From positions 1 to 64,000 of the forward strand of contig JAJDCM010000112.1 in NCBI GenBank assembly GCA_029260825.1: DNA of 64,000 bases, written 5' to 3'. Below are positions 8,955 through 18,134 of this stretch, piece by piece; the stretch's first letter is position 1, and each line of letters begins with the position of its first letter. Origin of the DNA: Planctomycetota bacterium (lineage in GTDB: Bacteria; Planctomycetota; JACOTG01; JAJDCM01). A program made the translations under genes and the position numbers. Below the pieces are notes generated by a model. It saw only the letters and a program-made list of their open reading frames with translations, was not told the origin of the DNA and searched no databases.

Positions 8955-9695
8955 ATGGTCTCTGCCACCGTCGTTCGCGGTATGTTAAGAACCGATGCCT
9001 TGCGGCTATCGCGGGACCGGTTCTTGATCGGAATTACGGTCTATTTTGTTGGGATTTCCTTTCTCGTCGGAAAGGTGCTTCCGAGAATAATCGATGCTAT
9101 CGGTTCCGGCTGGAATCTTGACCTGGACCCGTATCATTCTCTGATCGTCAGCTATCTCATCGTTCAGCTGGCACCCATGGTTCCGGGCATGATCGGCGGC
9201 TTCCTCCTGCTTGAGAGTCGAGAGGATGGCACGGTCAAAGCGCTCCTTGTGTCTCCAAACCCTCTGACGAGTTATCTCCTGGTCGTCTGCATCGTGATGT
9301 CTCTTACCGCCGTGATTTTGACGGTTGGTCAGGGTGCAATCATTGCTTTCGCATTGCCTCCGCTACCGGCTCTTTTTGCGGTGGGGTTCGCGGCCGCGCC
9401 GGCGGCACCTATGCTTGCGTTACTGACTGCTGCATTGGCTGCAAACAAGGTCCAGGCGTTCGCTTATTTGAAGATTTTCGGCCTTGGCCCGATGCTTGTT
9501 ATTGGTGCTTTTTTTCTTCCCGAGCCTTGGCAGTGGCTCGTTGCAATCTATCCGCCGTATTGTGCATCCAAGGCGTACTGGGTAGCAGAGGCAGGCGGGA
9601 GTGGATGGTTGTTGTGGGCGATTGCCGGACTGATCTCCTCAGCGGTCTGGTTCATTTTTCTTCAGCATCTTTATCTGAGAGCCGCTCGAAAATAG
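8955..9695 (+). CDS. ABC-2-type exporter permease
   Basis: The 246-residue protein has six or so hydrophobic helices and the loop L-E-S-R-E-D-G-T-V-K-A-L-L-V-S-P, parallel to the E-K-S-E-G-T loop of the preceding permease. The two are expected to form a heterodimeric membrane channel. The ATG lies 3 bases after the upstream stop, so the genes are co-transcribed. No frameshift is visible. The substrate is unknown. Confidence 0.85.
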   Translation: MVSATVVRGMLRTDALRLSRDRFLIGITVYFVGISFLVGKVLPRIIDAIGSGWNLDLDPYHSLIVSYLIVQLAPMVPGMIGGFLLLESREDGTVKALLVSPNPLTSYLLVVCIVMSLTAVILTVGQGAIIAFALPPLPALFAVGFAAAPAAPMLALLTAALAANKVQAFAYLKIFGLGPMLVIGAFFLPEPWQWLVAIYPPYCASKAYWVAEAGGSGWLLWAIAGLISSAVWFIFLQHLYLRAARK

Positions 9696-9726
9696 ATGTT
9701 TGATTTGTCCGCGCTGACGACTCAAT

Positions 9727-9751
9727 GGGGCATCACGTTTGATGCCTCTTT
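9727..9751. terminator. Weak hairpin between convergent genes
   Basis: A 9-bp stem (9727-9735 with 9740-9748, one G-T pair) has a 4-base loop and is followed by TTTA. It sits between the second ABC permease and the convergent DLNGDGD gene. The T-run is short, so termination strength is doubtful. Confidence 0.4.
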
Positions 9752-9823
9752 AGACCACACATATTGATGCTCCTCTCAGTTCGTGAGCGAGTCGCGACCC
9801 GAAGCTCGAAGAGCGAAGGCTGG

Positions 9824-11956
9824 TTATTCGATCGACAGCACGACCGCGTTGGTCACGCTGAATCCCTTCACATTTGCCGCGCCCGAATCCTCGATCAAAC
9901 CCTGAAAGGTTATCTGAAGGGGCCGGCTTGTGCCGGGAGACATCAGAACTACGGGGCCGCGCCCCGGTCCGGGCAGTGCAGGGACGCCTTGACAGCCCCT
10001 CATCATGAGTGCGCCGGTCCCGAGGCAGCGAAATGGTCGGGGCAGAGCAAAGGTCATGGCCGGTGTCGGGTTCACCGTACAGCCGAGTAGCGCCCCGCCC
10101 GAAGACTGTACATCGTAGGAGGAAGTCGGGCCTTGTCGCCACGCCCAGAGAAGATAGCGTGGCTTTGCGGGTCCCATCGGGGAGGCCGATAGGGTCAGCT
10201 CAAGAGGCGAAGAAGTGGACGCCGTGACGTCACCGGTTTCCCCGTTGATCCGAAGCACGTCGGCAACGGCTCCCGCCCCCAGGTTCACGGTTCCTTCCCG
10301 GCATGATTGAACGGAGGGCATGCGGATCACATGAACGATCGCATCGTCAAGATCCGAGTCCCCGTTCAGGTCCCGACCTTCCCCTTGCTCCAGGATTGGC
10401 ATGAAGGCAAGTTCGGAACCAAGCGCATTGGTAAAGCTAGTGGCGCGCTGCAGGTTCATGGTGGAGCCACCCGTTGCAAAGGAACGGAAGTGGGGGATTC
10501 GATCCGTGCTGTCTCCGTCTCCATTCAGGTCGGTCGATCCCTGGGCGGTTTCGGAGACGGAGAAGAGGGCGGTGGAGTTGGTGATGGAAACAGCACCCGA
10601 TACGGCGAATCTGGAATTCTCGGGTGAGGTCATCCCGTCAAGGGTGCCGAAATAGAGGATCTCATCTTCGATGTCTCCGTCCCCGTTCAGATCCGTCTGC
10701 CCTTCCCAGATTTCTCGGACGATCCCGGCAAAGCGATTTCCGGAGACGATGGCCCCGGAGAATCCCCGAAAGGAAATCCCTGAAATTCGCGTGTTCGTCA
10801 GGGTTCCGGAAGCAAAGCAAAGCGTGTGGTAGACGAAATCCGTCGCGTCGCCGTCCCCGTTGAGATCCTGGTTGCCGTGATCTTCCTCGAATGCTGCAAA
10901 CACCGCACCGAGTTCACCCAGGGCAGGGGGGCCTGATTCGGCAAACCCGAGGTTTCTCAGGATACTCCCACCGGTTCCGTATACATGGGGTACATCATCA
11001 AGCGTGTCTCCGTCGCCGTTGAAGTCGGTGAGCTGTCCTGACTCGGAGACCGATATCACGATTTGATTCCCCCGGGTGGAGGGAATCCGGGCGGTGGCTA
11101 CCTGGAGGTTGAAGGTGAATGCGCCGTCAGTATCATAAGTGTGAGCCACCCGATCGAGCACGTCTCCGTCCCCGTTGAGGTCCAGGCCTTGGATCGTTTC
11201 CCAGACTTCGAACGCGATGCGTTGACCCGTGCATGGACCAACATCGCCCGCCAGGCCAAGATTGATCATCTGCCCGGTGCCGCGGTCGAACACATGAATG
11301 ATCCGGCCACTCCCTGCCGGAAATGTTACCTGGTCTCCGGGAGGGACTCTCTCGGTGGAAAGACCCGTATTGATCACGGTTTGCGTTTCCGGGTGCAGGA
11401 TGTGAACGATTGAATCGAAGGCGTCTCCATCTCCATTGAGATCGGTCATCCCCTGGGCTTCTTCCGAAACAAGGCAAGACATGAGGTCGAGGTGGACCTG
11501 GATCGAGTCCCTTTCCGTTCGGGCCAGGCCGAGGTTGTGAAGCATGCCGGTTCGAGCAGCGATGAGGTGAAGCACGTCATCGTCAAGATCTCCATCGCCG
11601 TTGAGATCGGTTCCTTGATCGGCCTCGGAGGCGGCGAACAAGAAGTAACCCTGAGAGAGCCCGTGCTCCCGGCGATCGGTTGCGCTGAGAGCGGCGGCGA
11701 TCGGGATGACCCGGATCTGCCCATTGACCGCGTCATAGAGGTGGGGGATCAAATCATCGATGTCAGCATCGGCGTTGAGATCACTTCCACCGTTCGATTC
11801 GGGGGAGAGAAACACCGCAAAGCGGCCGTCAACCGAGTAGGCAAGGTCCTCGAAGGCTGAAGTTTGTAGGTTCAGCAAGGGCTGTGCGTTTATGCACGAT
11901 GCCAGGAGTAAGATCGCCCACGCAAGACATGCTAACCACCGATAGCATCCGTTCAT
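9824..11956 (-). CDS. Exported DLNGDGD-repeat protein with shared C-terminal domain
   Basis: The 710-residue protein has a signal peptide in which L-A-S-C at residues 18-21 would also fit a lipobox, so it may be a lipoprotein. The body holds nine spaced copies of an acidic D-L-N-G-D-G-D-x-x-D loop (including D-L-N-A-D-A-D and D-L-N-G-D-S-D variants), one about every 55-65 residues. Each is followed by an H-x-Y/H-strand and an N-L-G-L/F turn. The loops resemble EF-hand or dockerin calcium sites embedded in a beta-propeller-like repeat. Residues of about 550-710 are the shared C-terminal domain (G-T-V-N...V-L-R-I-N...S-V-T-N-A-V-V-L-S-I). GAGGAG lies 8 bases before the ATG. A paralogue lies at about 36.8-38.9 kb. 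Surface calcium-dependent binding is a guess. Confidence 0.8.
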   Translation of the reverse strand: MNGCYRWLACLAWAILLLASCINAQPLLNLQTSAFEDLAYSVDGRFAVFLSPESNGGSDLNADADIDDLIPHLYDAVNGQIRVIPIAAALSATDRREHGLSQGYFLFAASEADQGTDLNGDGDLDDDVLHLIAARTGMLHNLGLARTERDSIQVHLDLMSCLVSEEAQGMTDLNGDGDAFDSIVHILHPETQTVINTGLSTERVPPGDQVTFPAGSGRIIHVFDRGTGQMINLGLAGDVGPCTGQRIAFEVWETIQGLDLNGDGDVLDRVAHTYDTDGAFTFNLQVATARIPSTRGNQIVISVSESGQLTDFNGDGDTLDDVPHVYGTGGSILRNLGFAESGPPALGELGAVFAAFEEDHGNQDLNGDGDATDFVYHTLCFASGTLTNTRISGISFRGFSGAIVSGNRFAGIVREIWEGQTDLNGDGDIEDEILYFGTLDGMTSPENSRFAVSGAVSITNSTALFSVSETAQGSTDLNGDGDSTDRIPHFRSFATGGSTMNLQRATSFTNALGSELAFMPILEQGEGRDLNGDSDLDDAIVHVIRMPSVQSCREGTVNLGAGAVADVLRINGETGDVTASTSSPLELTLSASPMGPAKPRYLLWAWRQGPTSSYDVQSSGGALLGCTVNPTPAMTFALPRPFRCLGTGALMMRGCQGVPALPGPGRGPVVLMSPGTSRPLQITFQGLIEDSGAANVKGFSVTNAVVLSIE

Positions 11957-12067
11957 CGTCGCTGCTCCTCACTTTCAGGGTCACTTCAGATCGTGCAGAG
12001 GCTCTCCAGAGTAGAACGATCGAAATCTTAGCAAGACTTGTGCCGATTTTGACTCTATCCACGCGGG

Positions 12068-13612
12068 CTAGGCTGGAATCGTGGCTCTCTTTTTCGGCTC
12101 TGGAATCACGAGGACGGGTTTGTCGCCTTCTTCGCAGAGCCAGTTGATCCAGAGTTTCTGGTCCGTGCCGACCTCGATCGTTGTGCAGTTCCGTTGACGC
12201 ATGTATTGAGGTCCTCCGGCTGGCTTACCCATCTCGAGATGGAAGCGTCCATCCAGAGTGTAGGGTTTGTCGTTGCTAGTGGCGAGAATCCCTTGCCACT
12301 GGAGATAGCTTGGTGGGGGATGCCGGATGCCAGAGGAGATGATCTGGTGGAGATCAAGCCCTGCGTGCGTGTCGCGGATCAGACCGGTTGCCCCGACATG
12401 GACGTCACCGGAGAGGATGATCGAGCGACATCGACCTCCGTCCGAATTCTGTCGATCAATCAGCTTGAAGAGGTTGTGCAGGAGTTTCAGGCGTTCTTGT
12501 TCGTGGTCTTTGTGACTCCAATGATCACGAACATCGTCCTCGACGCTGTCTCGTATGTCATCTCGTCGGAGCCACTCCGTCCAGTTCAGTAGGTTGCTGG
12601 CACCGACGAATCGTCGATAGAGCACGGGAACAGCGATGAGGATAATAAGATTTACGACCTTGTTTTTCTTCGCGGGCTCTGTTTTTTCGATCCAACTCTT
12701 GACGGCGAGCCACTGATCTTGGCTCATGATTTGGTTCTGTTTTCTTTCTGCTCGATTATCCAGAGCCAGAATCAGGTAGTCCCGAAACTGAAAGCCCCAT
12801 GCATAGTGGTCCTCATTCTTCGACAGAAGGGATCGGTTTGACTTCGAGCGGATTTGAAAGAGCTCAAAGTATGCCCGGGCCGTTTCATAGATGGCCTGGT
12901 AGACCTCGCAACCTAGCATCTCGTCCGAGTACGACCCCCAGCCATCGAAGATGTCATGATCGTCCCACATCATACATGTCGGGATCGAAGCCATCAGGTC
13001 GATCATGTATTCATAGGACCATTGATCCACGTAGAGTTCTTCGTAGAACTTCTTGAGCTCCTTTCTCATGTTGGGGCCGGCTTTATGTTTGAGCTGATCT
13101 CTTCTGTTTTTGTCAGCCCATTTTCTTGTGAGGGGTGCCTGTCGGCTCTTCCAGAGACTATCGGCGTAAAGCTGGTCGCCCCCCATGAGAAGGAGGGAGA
13201 AGGGTTGTTCCTCATGTTCTTTGGCGAGACGCCTCCAGAGGGCCAGGGGCTCCTTTTCGTTTTGAACGAGCTTGGGATCCGAAAAACCATTGCAGGAAGC
13301 ATAGGCGATCCGAGGGGGCTCTGACTCGCCGGGGACATAGAAACTCCAGGAGCTCTTGCTTGCGTTGGAGAGCTGGGTGGGACCGTCCTGGATCGAGTAT
13401 GTAACCCGGGTGCCATTGTCGGCGGGAGGGAGGCTTAATTCCGATCGCCAGAAGTTTCCGCTAGGAGTTGGTGAGCACAGGGTGAAGGGATGTTTCGATG
13501 ATCCTACATGTAGAAATGGTTGAGCGACATTTTTCTTGGCGACGATGCAGAGGGTGTAGAGATTGTCGCCCTCGAATCCGAGCAAAGGACCTAATATGAT
13601 TGATTTTGACAT
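12068..13612 (-). CDS. PhoD-like metallophosphoesterase
   Basis: The 514-residue product belongs to the PhoD/alkaline phosphatase D-like family. Metal-binding motifs appear in order: G-G-D-Q-L-Y-A-D near residue 142, W-D-D-H-D near 217, a L-D-N-R strand, and S-G-D-V-H-V-G near 402. An N-terminal beta domain (about 1-110) precedes the catalytic domain. No signal peptide is visible, so unlike secreted PhoD this one is probably cytoplasmic, as in the fungal-like branch of the family. I prefer ATG 13612 because AGGAGA lies 6 bases upstream; an in-frame ATG at 13630 lacks one. It hydrolyses phosphomonoesters or diesters by family; the substrate is unknown. Confidence 0.85.
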   Translation of the reverse strand: MSKSIILGPLLGFEGDNLYTLCIVAKKNVAQPFLHVGSSKHPFTLCSPTPSGNFWRSELSLPPADNGTRVTYSIQDGPTQLSNASKSSWSFYVPGESEPPRIAYASCNGFSDPKLVQNEKEPLALWRRLAKEHEEQPFSLLLMGGDQLYADSLWKSRQAPLTRKWADKNRRDQLKHKAGPNMRKELKKFYEELYVDQWSYEYMIDLMASIPTCMMWDDHDIFDGWGSYSDEMLGCEVYQAIYETARAYFELFQIRSKSNRSLLSKNEDHYAWGFQFRDYLILALDNRAERKQNQIMSQDQWLAVKSWIEKTEPAKKNKVVNLIILIAVPVLYRRFVGASNLLNWTEWLRRDDIRDSVEDDVRDHWSHKDHEQERLKLLHNLFKLIDRQNSDGGRCRSIILSGDVHVGATGLIRDTHAGLDLHQIISSGIRHPPPSYLQWQGILATSNDKPYTLDGRFHLEMGKPAGGPQYMRQRNCTTIEVGTDQKLWINWLCEEGDKPVLVIPEPKKRATIPA

Positions 13613-13728
13613 GACGTTTCTCCTGTTCACGATTCATGATTGTGATACTAATCGGAATCGATCCGGGAGGCAAAGAAGAAAGTGACGCATCATGTAACAC
13701 CAAAAAATCAATCCGTGCGAGAATGGAG

Positions 13729-14403
13729 CTAAAGAACATCCCTCTTCTGGAATCTCAGATACACCGATCCCAGAAGAAGGACAAGAATTCCTGCGATAAG
13801 AACCAGAAGAATCCCAGCGTGGGTCGAGTTCCAGGCCGCCACCGGGCCATCGATTGTCGATTGGATCCCCGTGAGGTCAACGAGCTGCCAAAGTCCCATC
13901 TGGGTGCCGATGTTGCCGACCACCGTGGCGACGATTGTTGCTCCAAGACCGTTCGACACAAGAGCCGTCACCAGCATGATGGTATAGGCAAAATACATGG
14001 CTACGAGAACGATGCAGACGAAGGGAAGCATGCCATCCGGCATCCCTTCCTCTCCCGCAAAGAGGATCACGAGGCTTGCCCCCGAAAGCGTTGCCCAGAC
14101 GCTGGTGAAGATTGACAGGTTGATGATGATCTTGGAGAGAGTGTATTCCCGGATCGTAACCGGGAGACTCATGATCAGAGGGAGCTTGTGTTCCGTACGC
14201 TCGACCACGATGGTCTGCATGATCGCATGGATTCCGACCGCACCCAGAGCTGTTACAAAGAGAATCATCGCGGCGATGCCGAGCCCTTCGCCGCCAAAGA
14301 TGGCGATGAGGATCGAGGCGATGCCTCCCAGCCAGTAAGCGATCACGTACTTTCGCATGATCTGCCAGTCTTTTAGCACGAGTTGGCCTACGATTCCGTT
14401 CAT
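13729..14403 (-). CDS. ABC transporter permease subunit
   Basis: The 224-residue protein has six strongly hydrophobic helices and almost no soluble domain, matching ABC-2 permeases of YtrA-type operons. A short basic loop with the sequence E-H-K-L-P-L-I-M-S-L-P-V resembles the coupling region of these permeases. Its ATG overlaps the stop of the ATPase gene (ATGA at 14400-14403), so translation is coupled. It is the last gene of the minus-strand operon that starts with the GntR regulator. The substrate is unknown; relatives respond to cell-envelope stress. Confidence 0.85.
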   Translation of the reverse strand: MNGIVGQLVLKDWQIMRKYVIAYWLGGIASILIAIFGGEGLGIAAMILFVTALGAVGIHAIMQTIVVERTEHKLPLIMSLPVTIREYTLSKIIINLSIFTSVWATLSGASLVILFAGEEGMPDGMLPFVCIVLVAMYFAYTIMLVTALVSNGLGATIVATVVGNIGTQMGLWQLVDLTGIQSTIDGPVAAWNSTHAGILLVLIAGILVLLLGSVYLRFQKRDVL

Positions 14404-15293
14404 GATGCTACCTCGTTCCGTGCTTGCTGTGCATTTGCCACGAAGATTTCTTCCAGGGTCATTCGCTCCACCGCCTGAACGCTGCTGCCATCTGATTTGA
14501 GGTCGGCAATCATCTCTTCCGTGAAGTCCCGGGTCGTCAGGACGGCAAGGCTTCCGCTGTGTTTGATATCAATCACACCGTCATGCTGGGGTAGGCGAAA
14601 GTCTTCCGGGACTTGCAGGCGAATGCGACGCCAGCTGTCGAGAAACGTCTCTTTGTCTTTTGAATCGATAATTCTGCCATTCAAGATGAATGAGATCGAG
14701 TCCGAGATCTGCTCCACATCCAGAGTGTTGTGGGAGGAAAACAGAATCGTTCGGGTCTCATCTTCGATGATGTGCATGAGTTGATCGAGAATCTCGCGCC
14801 GGGCAACGGGATCGAGGCCGGTAGTCGGTTCATCGAGCACGAGGAGTCTTGGCCTTCTTGCGAGAACGAGGAGCAGCAGGGTTTTTACTCTCTGTCCGTG
14901 AGATAGCCCCTTGGTTTTTTGCCCGCGGATCAGGCCGAATCGCTTCAACAGATCATCGGCGTATCCATCATCCCAGGATGGATAGACAGACTTGAAGAAG
15001 TTCATGTGGAAACCGATGGTTTCTGATTCGAAGAGCCGCATGTCCTCGGAAATGAATCCGATGTCCCGTTTGGCCGCGATCTGCTCGGCGGGCATCGAGT
15101 GACCGAGCACATCAACCGCACCTTCGTCCTGGCAGACGAGCCCCATCAGGATTCTCATGGTGGTAGATTTGCCGGCGCCATTGGGCCCTACAAACCCCAT
15201 GACCGAACCTTCCTCCACCATGAGATCGACGTGATCGAGGGTGAAATGGGGGTAGCGTTTCACGACCCCCTGACATTTGATTGCGAAGTTCAT
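14400..15293 (-). CDS. ABC transporter ATP-binding protein
   Basis: The 297-residue ATPase has Walker A GPNGAGKST at residues 36-44, the signature LSHGQR at 130-135 (S-H-G-Q rather than S-G-G-Q), Walker B L-L-V-L-D-E-P at 150-156 and an S-S-H-N switch histidine near 192. The remaining about 90 residues are the family's accessory C-terminal domain. All catalytic parts are intact. It follows the sulfatase-like gene by 15 bases and overlaps the permease gene, forming the energising subunit of the exporter. Confidence 0.92.
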   Translation of the reverse strand: MNFAIKCQGVVKRYPHFTLDHVDLMVEEGSVMGFVGPNGAGKSTTMRILMGLVCQDEGAVDVLGHSMPAEQIAAKRDIGFISEDMRLFESETIGFHMNFFKSVYPSWDDGYADDLLKRFGLIRGQKTKGLSHGQRVKTLLLLVLARRPRLLVLDEPTTGLDPVARREILDQLMHIIEDETRTILFSSHNTLDVEQISDSISFILNGRIIDSKDKETFLDSWRRIRLQVPEDFRLPQHDGVIDIKHSGSLAVLTTRDFTEEMIADLKSDGSSVQAVERMTLEEIFVANAQQARNEVAS

Positions 15294-15308
15294 CCAAAGA
15301 GCCTTCTT

Positions 15309-18095
15309 TCAATTTGCTTCCGGCGATACACCCGCCTTCAGGGCGAGGTCTTCAATTTCGGACAATTCGCTCCGAGAGCAGGGGAGCTCAGAGAGAAGAA
15401 GGTCGTCGACATAGACATGAATTTTTTCCAGAGCAGGAGAGAGGAGCAAAGAAGTTGTGTGTCCTCGGAATTCGGCCTGGAGGGCGAGCCGCGGGGAAAC
15501 GCCTTCTTTCGAAGTAAGAGATCTTCCTCGAGCAAGGCCGCGCCAGAGGGCCTCTGAGAGCTTGTCCCGTTGGGCCTCCGAAATTCGTTCCCGATCGAGG
15601 ATCGTGAAACCGTGAAGCGTCTTGCCGGCCGAACTTGGTTTGACGGCTTGTCGGTTCGGATCCAGGGCAAGCAGATTCCACCGTCGATCTCCCTCGAGGA
15701 CTGCCCGGGCTAGCCCGGGTAGCAGCCTCCGCCCGGAGGACACGAGGTCTTCTTCGGAATTCTCGTCGGTGATGTAGCCGAGCTGGCGCAGAGCCTCGAG
15801 GCTTGCCGCATCCACGTCTTCGGAGGCGACTTCATCTGCGGTAACGAGTCCAAGATTTGAAGCAGACCAGTCCAGGAGTTGCTGTTCCAGCCTGGCAACC
15901 AGCTCGGGATGATCACTGGCTAGATTTTGACTCTCCTTGGGATCGGCGATCCGGTCGAAGAGCTCGTGGCGATCCCGTTTGCGCCCCTGGGGTGAGCGCA
16001 GGCTCAGGATGAACTTCCAGCGACCCTCGATGACGGACAGGCCAAGGCCCGTGCCGGATCCCAGCATGCGTCCGCCGGGATCTTCGGTTTGTTCGGAATA
16101 GATCGGTGTTGCCGGAGTGCTTTTCGGATCTTTGATCAGCGGCAAGAGACTCCGGCCGCGCAAATCTGCGGGAGCCTCAAGATCGAGGAGGTCCAGCAGT
16201 GTGGGATAGATGTCAATCGAGGCCACCGGCTGGTCGATCCTGAGGCCTTCGGGCAGACGGCCGGGGGCGAAGATCATGAGAGGGACATGAATCAACTCCT
16301 GGTAGAGTCCATATCCATGACAGGTCCCGCCGTGCTCGAAGAACTCTTCTCCGTGGTCGGACGTCACCACGACGATCATGTCGTCACCCCATGCGTCCGA
16401 GCCTCCGGCCTTTTCGTCTCCCCGGGCGAGTCGTTTCCAGAGTCGGCCGATCTCCGTGTCGTTGGCCAGGATGTCAGCATCGTAGAGGTTCTTACCGTGG
16501 GCAATGAAGGAAGCCGAATCGACACCGGCCCGGTCAAAATTATCTTGAGTCAGGTGGTTTCCCGGTACCGGGGGGCGAGACGAAAGAAGAGCCTTCCATT
16601 GCCTTCTGTATGCATGCATTTTCTCCGGGTCCGAGAATTCGCGCATGTAGGCGGGATCGGGCTCATATTCTTCGTGGGGGTCGACCGAGTGAACATAAAG
16701 CATGTTCGGCCAGGTATCATTGGAGTCCAGCCACTTGAAAACACTCTCGTTCAGCTTCCGAGCCGATCCACTGGCATAGCGAATGGGATCCGCGGCGTTG
16801 ATATCGTAAGACTCGACGAATTCCTTGAATCCCTGGGTGTAGTTCGACATTCCCCCCATGAGTGGGTTGGCAGAGAACCCGGCCGTATGCCAACCTCCGC
16901 TTTCAAGGGCTTCGGGAAACGTGACGACCTCGGAGGAGAGGCTTGCGAATGTGCGAGTCATGCCGACTTCGGAGGGGTAGCGAGAGGTCAGGATGGCGGC
17001 CATGGAGGGCTTCGTCCACGGGGCCTGGCTGTTGCAGTTTTCAAAGACCACGGATCGCTTCGCAAGCTCATTCAGAAAGGGTGTAGTGAAGTGAGGAGCG
17101 TTGTGAATCCCCATTCGATCGGCGCGGCAAGTATCGATCAGGTAGAACAAAACGCTCGGTTTTCGAGTCGATGTCTTGCTGGTGGGAGTCCTGTTTGTCG
17201 CGGGCCGTGTCACGGGGGATTTCGTCGTCTCCTCCTCGGTCTTCTGTGCTGTCGCTGTCGGGAGAGTTGCCTCGTGGAGTTTCTTGATGGAAAGGGGCAT
17301 TTCAAACAGGGAGTCTTCCAGGACCTTGAAGTCAACGGACTCGGTTCCTGAGACGACTTCCAATCCCTGGAAATTCTGGCGTTTGATCGTGGGAAGCAGA
17401 GTGTCCTGGAAGGGCTTGTATTCGGTGGTGACGGTCACGATCGTGACCGCACCGGTTGGTGGATCAATGAGCTCCACCCTGCCGCGCATCAAGCCCGATT
17501 CGACTTCGAAGAAGCCATGGGACGTGCGCACTTTGAGAGTCGACTCGGAGTCCATTCCGGGAAGAGGTTTGGCGATGAACCTGACCTTGTAGCAATCAAC
17601 CCCGTCGAATTTCTCTCGGCCAACGGTCTCGACCTTTTCGTAGAACTTGTCCGGGTGCAAAAGTACATCAGGAACCGACTGGAGAATCTCGCTGAGGACT
17701 TCGCCTCCCTGCAGAAGGCGGTGGCCTTCCATGGGGTGGATCGACCACCCGGTTGGGCCGATGAATCCTCTTTCAATCACTCCAATTCCGTTGAACCGGA
17801 CCTGGCTGACGGAACGATCCGGTTTCTTTCGAAAAGACTCAAAACTTCCCTCGAGACCGAAAGCCGTGAGCTCGATCCAGCCCTTGGTACTCTGGTGGGA
17901 TGTATTCGTGGCCATATGGGAGAGATTGGTGATGTCGGTGAATTGTTTCACGATCGCCTTCGCCTCGGGAAGATCCGGGGAGGGGACCGCGCCTGCTTCA
18001 GTTTGGGCGACCGACGGGGCCGCTCCGAGTGAAGTATATAATGCTACTATCAGGGCCAGGTAGATAGCCCGTGGGTGCCGGATGGCTGACTTCAT
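15309..18095 (-). CDS. Exported sulfatase-superfamily enzyme with N-terminal LolA-like domain
   Basis: The 928-residue protein has a signal peptide (cleavage likely after S-V-A-Q). Residues of about 35-280 resemble an outer-membrane-lipoprotein-carrier-like or related beta domain (F-D-G-V-D-C-Y-K-V and E-V-E-S-G-L-M strands). Residues of about 310-760 are an alkaline-phosphatase-superfamily sulfatase domain with the first metal Asp in Y-L-I-D-T-C near 319, P-W-T-K-P-S-M near 355 and S-D-H-G-E-E near 578. The nucleophile position carries Thr, not the Cys or Ser of formylglycine sulfatases, as in phosphoglycerol-transferase-type members, so phosphotransfer or phosphodiester cleavage is as likely as sulfate removal. 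The last 150 residues have no recognised fold. It sits between the GntR and ABC genes. Confidence 0.8.
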   Translation of the reverse strand: MKSAIRHPRAIYLALIVALYTSLGAAPSVAQTEAGAVPSPDLPEAKAIVKQFTDITNLSHMATNTSHQSTKGWIELTAFGLEGSFESFRKKPDRSVSQVRFNGIGVIERGFIGPTGWSIHPMEGHRLLQGGEVLSEILQSVPDVLLHPDKFYEKVETVGREKFDGVDCYKVRFIAKPLPGMDSESTLKVRTSHGFFEVESGLMRGRVELIDPPTGAVTIVTVTTEYKPFQDTLLPTIKRQNFQGLEVVSGTESVDFKVLEDSLFEMPLSIKKLHEATLPTATAQKTEEETTKSPVTRPATNRTPTSKTSTRKPSVLFYLIDTCRADRMGIHNAPHFTTPFLNELAKRSVVFENCNSQAPWTKPSMAAILTSRYPSEVGMTRTFASLSSEVVTFPEALESGGWHTAGFSANPLMGGMSNYTQGFKEFVESYDINAADPIRYASGSARKLNESVFKWLDSNDTWPNMLYVHSVDPHEEYEPDPAYMREFSDPEKMHAYRRQWKALLSSRPPVPGNHLTQDNFDRAGVDSASFIAHGKNLYDADILANDTEIGRLWKRLARGDEKAGGSDAWGDDMIVVVTSDHGEEFFEHGGTCHGYGLYQELIHVPLMIFAPGRLPEGLRIDQPVASIDIYPTLLDLLDLEAPADLRGRSLLPLIKDPKSTPATPIYSEQTEDPGGRMLGSGTGLGLSVIEGRWKFILSLRSPQGRKRDRHELFDRIADPKESQNLASDHPELVARLEQQLLDWSASNLGLVTADEVASEDVDAASLEALRQLGYITDENSEEDLVSSGRRLLPGLARAVLEGDRRWNLLALDPNRQAVKPSSAGKTLHGFTILDRERISEAQRDKLSEALWRGLARGRSLTSKEGVSPRLALQAEFRGHTTSLLLSPALEKIHVYVDDLLLSELPCSRSELSEIEDLALKAGVSPEAN

Positions 18096-18134
18096 GGTAG
18101 TTCTCCGCTTAGCCTGATCTGCTGGATCAGAGGT

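Noticed and set aside
16089-17351. 420-codon plus-strand ORF opposite the sulfatase-like gene
   Set aside because: It is exactly antisense to a gene with clear catalytic motifs, has no family signature and no ribosome site. It is a codon-bias shadow.
15309-18095. Classical formylglycine sulfatase
   Set aside because: The C/S-x-P-x-R maturation motif is absent; the site reads W-T-K-P-S-M, so a Thr-nucleophile member of the superfamily is more likely.
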